Below, piece after piece: positions 5,450 to 7,930 of a stretch of 7,930 bases of DNA. Position numbers and translations under genes: made by a program. Positions within the stretch are counted from its first letter, which is position 1, and every line of letters starts with the position of its first letter. Under the pieces are notes generated by a model that saw nothing but the letters and a program-made list of their open reading frames with translations, searched no databases and was not told where the DNA came from. This DNA comes from Gallionellaceae bacterium CG11_big_fil_rev_8_21_14_0_20_60_62 (GTDB lineage: Bacteria > Pseudomonadota > Gammaproteobacteria > Burkholderiales > Gallionellaceae), in contig PCWU01000136.1 of assembly GCA_002787455.1 (NCBI GenBank), positions 1-7,930 of the forward strand, written 5' to 3'.

Positions 5450-6775
5450 ATGCCCGCCACCGTAGCACCCGCCGATTTCGTCGCCTGGTTCCGCTCCGTC
5501 GCGCCCTACATCAATGCCTTTCGCGGCAAGACCTTCGTCATCGCCTTTGGCGGTGAAGTGGTGGCGGACGGCAAGTTTGTCGAACTGACCCACGATTTTA
5601 ATCTGCTTGCCGCGCTCGGCATCCGTCTGGTACTGGTGCACGGCGCACGGCCGCAGATCGAGCAACATCTGGCCAGACACAAGCTGGAAGACACCTATCA
5701 CCTCGGCATCCGCCTGACCGATGCCGAGACCATGCAGTGCGTGAAGGAGGCGGTCGGCCGGGTGCGGGTAGAGATTGAGGCGCTGCTGTCGATGGGGCTG
5801 GCAAATTCTCCGATGGCGAACGCCGACATTCGTGTGGCGGGCGGCAATTTCATCACCGCGCAGCCGATCGGCGTCATCAACGGGGTGGATCTGGAACACA
5901 CCGGCAGTGTGCGCAAGGTCGATGTCGCCGCGCTCAACGACCGCATGGAATTCGGCGAAGTGGTGCTGCTGTCGCCGCTTGGCTATTCGCCCACCGGCGA
6001 GGTGTTCAACCTGACCCTGGAAGATGTGGCCACCGCCACCGCCATCGCGCTGGACGCGGACAAGCTGGTGTTCCTGATGGATCCCGACGGGGTGACCGAC
6101 AGCAGGGGCAAACTCAGCAAGGAGCTGACCATTGCCGATGCGCAGGCGGTGCTCAACAGGAAGCGCCAGTTGCCGGATGACGTGAGCCTGTTTTTGCCCT
6201 GCGCGGTGCGCGCCTGCGAAGCCGGGGTGGCGCGCACCCATCTGATCAGCCGCCATACCGACGGCGCGCTTTTGCAGGAATTATTCAGCGACGACGGCAT
6301 CGGCACCATGGTGGTGGAAAGCACGCTGAACACGCTGCGCGCGGCGACCATCGAGGACGTGGGCGGCATCCTGCAGCTGCTGCGCCCGCTGGAAGAGGAA
6401 GGCATTCTGGTGCGGCGTTCGCGCGAGTTGCTGGAACAGGAGATCGCGCGTTTCCAGGTGCTGGAACACGACCACCGCATCATCGGCTGCGCCGCGCTGT
6501 ACCCGTTTCCGCATGAGGCGGCAGCCGAGCTGGCCTGTCTGGCGGTTGATCCGTCCTGCCGCGATCGCGGCTACGGCGAGGCAATCCTCAAACACATGAG
6601 CAGTCTGGCCAGGTCGCAGGGCATGAAAAAGCTGTTCGTGCTGACCACGCGCACCGCGCACTGGTTCATCGAGCGTGATTTCAGGGAAGCCGATGTGGGA
6701 CAGTTGCCGAAAGAGAAAAAAGCGCTGTACAACTACCGCCGCCGGTCCAAGGTGTTCGTCAGGAACCTGAAATAA
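5450..6775 (+). CDS. argA: N-acetylglutamate synthase (amino-acid acetyltransferase) ArgA
   Basis: A 441-residue cytoplasmic enzyme (E. coli ArgA has 443) that transfers acetyl from acetyl-CoA to L-glutamate, the first step of arginine biosynthesis in the linear pathway and usually inhibited by arginine. It has the classical two-domain build. Residues about 20-285 form the amino-acid-kinase-like domain, with RGKTFVIAFGGE (25-36), LVHGARPQIE (62-71), GGNFITAQPIGV (131-142) and HLISRHTDGALLQELF (264-279). Residues about 296-440 form the GNAT acetyltransferase domain with RPLEEEGILVRRS (312-324), an acetyl-CoA loop around DRGYGEAI (372-379) and KLFVLTTRTAHWF (394-406). The kinase-like domain carries the arginine-sensing role in this family. 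GAGGAG (5438-5443) is spaced six bases from the ATG. No ARG-box operator was recognised upstream. Confidence 0.96.
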   Translation: MPATVAPADFVAWFRSVAPYINAFRGKTFVIAFGGEVVADGKFVELTHDFNLLAALGIRLVLVHGARPQIEQHLARHKLEDTYHLGIRLTDAETMQCVKEAVGRVRVEIEALLSMGLANSPMANADIRVAGGNFITAQPIGVINGVDLEHTGSVRKVDVAALNDRMEFGEVVLLSPLGYSPTGEVFNLTLEDVATATAIALDADKLVFLMDPDGVTDSRGKLSKELTIADAQAVLNRKRQLPDDVSLFLPCAVRACEAGVARTHLISRHTDGALLQELFSDDGIGTMVVESTLNTLRAATIEDVGGILQLLRPLEEEGILVRRSRELLEQEIARFQVLEHDHRIIGCAALYPFPHEAAAELACLAVDPSCRDRGYGEAILKHMSSLARSQGMKKLFVLTTRTAHWFIERDFREADVGQLPKEKKALYNYRRRSKVFVRNLK

Positions 6776-6812
6776 GGCGTTATATTTCATCGGCGTGTAA
6801 CATGGCACGCCT
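6775..6812. other. Mutually exclusive hairpins between argA and yggX
   Basis: Two 6-bp stems share bases in the 64-bp gap. GGCGTG (6792-6797) pairs with CACGCC (6806-6811) around an 8-base loop. Alternatively AGGCGT (6775-6780) pairs with ACGCCT (6807-6812) around a long loop that includes the first stem's left arm. The right arm can serve only one of them. The bases after the hairpin (TATCATTAACC) are not a U-tract, so a standard intrinsic terminator is unlikely. It may be a weak argA 3' end, an mRNA processing element or chance. Confidence 0.3.
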
Positions 6813-6839
6813 ATCATTAACCGATTATGGAGAACGACA

Positions 6840-7112
6840 ATGACAAGAATGGTGCAGTGCGTAAAACTCGGACGCGAAGCGGAAGGTCTGGAGCGCCAGC
6901 CATACCCCGGCGCACTGGGACAGCGCATCTTCAACAGCGTGTCGAAAGAAGCGTGGCAGGGCTGGATCAAGTTCCAGACCATGCTGGTGAACGAGAACCG
7001 GCTCAATCTGGCGGACGCCAAGGCGCGCCAGTTTCTGGCGCAGCAGATGGAAAGCTACTTCTTTGGAGCGGAGACACAGATGCCTGCCGGTTATGTGCCG
7101 CCGACAAACTGA
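6840..7112 (+). CDS. yggX: Probable Fe(II)-trafficking / oxidative damage protection protein YggX
   Basis: A 90-residue cytoplasmic protein of the YggX family (E. coli YggX has 91). The family is linked to protecting iron-sulfur clusters from oxidants and to handling labile Fe(II); the exact mechanism is not settled. The sequence shows the family pattern: single conserved Cys7 near the N-terminus, REAEGLERQPYPG (12-24), LGQRIFN (26-32), SKEAWQGW (35-42), QTMLVNENRLN (46-56) and a C-terminal MPAGYVPP (81-88). The first ATG is preferred over the second at codon 4 because it places the cysteine at position 7 as in E. coli, and because GGAGA (6829-6833) lies six bases before it. ppk1 begins two bases after its stop, so the two are very likely co-transcribed. 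Confidence 0.95.
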   Translation: MTRMVQCVKLGREAEGLERQPYPGALGQRIFNSVSKEAWQGWIKFQTMLVNENRLNLADAKARQFLAQQMESYFFGAETQMPAGYVPPTN

Positions 7113-7114
7113 CC

Positions 7115-7930
7115 TTGAGTAAAAGTCATTCGGCGCAGAATTTCCTCAACCGCGAACTCGGCTTGCTCGAGTTCAACCGGCGCGTGCTGGCGCAGGCGGA
7201 AGATGCCGCTGTGCCCCTGCTGGAGCGGCTCAAATATCTGTGCATCGTCAGCAGCAACCTGGATGAGTTCTTTGAGATTCGTATCGCCGGCCTGAAAGAG
7301 CAGATCAAGCTGGGCGGCATCGCCTCCGGCCCCGACGGGCTGGAAGCGACACAGGTGATGAAGCGTTTGTTTGCGCCAACCCATCAGCTGATTGCGCGCC
7401 AGTATGAGTTGTTTAACCAGGAACTGGTGCCCGCGCTGGCGGCGCAGGGTATCAAGTTTCTGCGCCGCACCCACTGGAATGAAGCGCAACAGGCGTGGGT
7501 GAAGGAGTTTTTCCTGCGCGAAGTGATGCCGGTGCTCACCCCGATCGGCCTCGATCCGGCGCATCCTTTTCCGCGCGTGCTGAATAAAAGTCTGAACTTT
7601 GCGGTCGAGCTGCAGGGCAAGGATGCTTTTGGCCGCAATTCCGCCAAAGCCATCGTGCAGGCGCCGCGCGTGTTGCCGCGCGCCATTCCGATGCCGCCCG
7701 AAATCGCCGGTTGCCCGCACGGTTTCGTGTTCCTGTCGTCCATCCTGCACGCGCATGTCGGCGAATTGTTCGCCGGCATGGCGGTGCAGGGCTGTTACCA
7801 GTTCCGTGTCACGCGCAACAGCGACCTGTTCGTGGACGAGGAAGAAGTGAAGAATCTGCGCATCAGCCTGCAGGGCGAGTTGCCGCAGCGCCATTTCGGC
7901 GATGCGGTGCGGCTGGAAGTGGCCGACAAC
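7115..7930 (+). CDS. ppk1: Polyphosphate kinase Ppk1, N-terminal 272 codons (cut by window edge)
   Basis: The open frame runs to the last base and encodes the start of polyphosphate kinase 1, which reversibly transfers the gamma-phosphate of ATP onto inorganic polyphosphate at the membrane or cytoplasm. Seen here are the N-terminal helical domain, with FLNRELGLLEFNRRVL (10-25) and IVSSNLDEFFEIR (44-56), where N48 matches the ATP-contacting Asn45 of E. coli, and the beginning of the head domain with VLTPIGLDPAHPFP (142-155). The catalytic histidines lie beyond the window; full family length is near 690 residues. No ATG is available in frame near the expected N-terminus: TTG at 7115 is the best start and CTG at 7109, overlapping the yggX stop, an alternative. 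There is no obvious Shine-Dalgarno, so translation probably relies on ribosomes finishing yggX. Confidence 0.93.
   Translation, partial: MSKSHSAQNFLNRELGLLEFNRRVLAQAEDAAVPLLERLKYLCIVSSNLDEFFEIRIAGLKEQIKLGGIASGPDGLEATQVMKRLFAPTHQLIARQYELFNQELVPALAAQGIKFLRRTHWNEAQQAWVKEFFLREVMPVLTPIGLDPAHPFPRVLNKSLNFAVELQGKDAFGRNSAKAIVQAPRVLPRAIPMPPEIAGCPHGFVFLSSILHAHVGELFAGMAVQGCYQFRVTRNSDLFVDEEEVKNLRISLQGELPQRHFGDAVRLEVADN

Noticed and set aside
5276..6256. A 326-codon open frame on the minus strand opposite the tautomerase gene and argA
   Set aside because: It is antisense to two well-supported genes and has a histidine/glutamine-rich composition typical of reverse-strand shadows.
7091..7894. A 267-codon open frame on the minus strand opposite ppk1
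   Set aside because: The plus-strand frame is clearly Ppk1 and continues past the window; the reverse frame is a composition artefact.

Overview
The window looks like an ordinary stretch of betaproteobacterial chromosome, most likely from the Nitrosomonadales/Gallionellaceae neighbourhood. That placement is an inference from GC-rich coding DNA and from proteins (ArgA, TrkA, TrkH, PilG, YggX, Ppk1) that read as proteobacterial orthologues; no marker settles the genus. Ten protein-coding genes fill almost the whole window and two of them run off its ends. I see no tRNA, rRNA, CRISPR array, insertion sequence, integrase or phage gene.

Left half (1-4254), all on the minus strand. Read in the direction of transcription, it holds a PRX-like/thioredoxin-fold protein, trkA and trkH. 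These three are tightly coupled: a 4-bp GTGA overlap joins the first two and a 1-bp TGATG overlap joins trkA to trkH. After a 107-bp gap come pilG and pilH, two single-domain response regulators of the type IV pilus (Pil-Chp) chemosensory system, which overlap by 11 bp. pilH is cut at base 1 with only its last few residues missing. TrkA and TrkH together make the gated Trk/Ktr-type potassium uptake channel.

Right half (4333-7930), all on the plus strand. It begins from a short AT-rich divergent intergenic region (4255-4332) with rsmE (16S rRNA m3U1498 methyltransferase). Next is a 172-bp non-coding stretch (5071-5242) containing what looks like a decayed dispersed repeat. Then come a 61-residue 4-oxalocrotonate-tautomerase-like protein, argA (classical N-acetylglutamate synthase, first step of arginine synthesis), yggX (Fe(II)-trafficking/oxidative damage protection protein) and the first 272 codons of ppk1 (polyphosphate kinase). 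The tautomerase gene and argA are 21 bp apart and probably co-transcribed. yggX and ppk1 are only 2 bp apart, and ppk1 appears to start with TTG and to depend on coupling to yggX.

I did not find a convincing undescribed system. The points worth a second look are modest: the thioredoxin-like gene fused translationally to the trk genes, the tautomerase that lacks both canonical substrate-binding arginines, the repeat relic at 5091-5205, competing hairpins upstream of yggX, and the odd start of ppk1.
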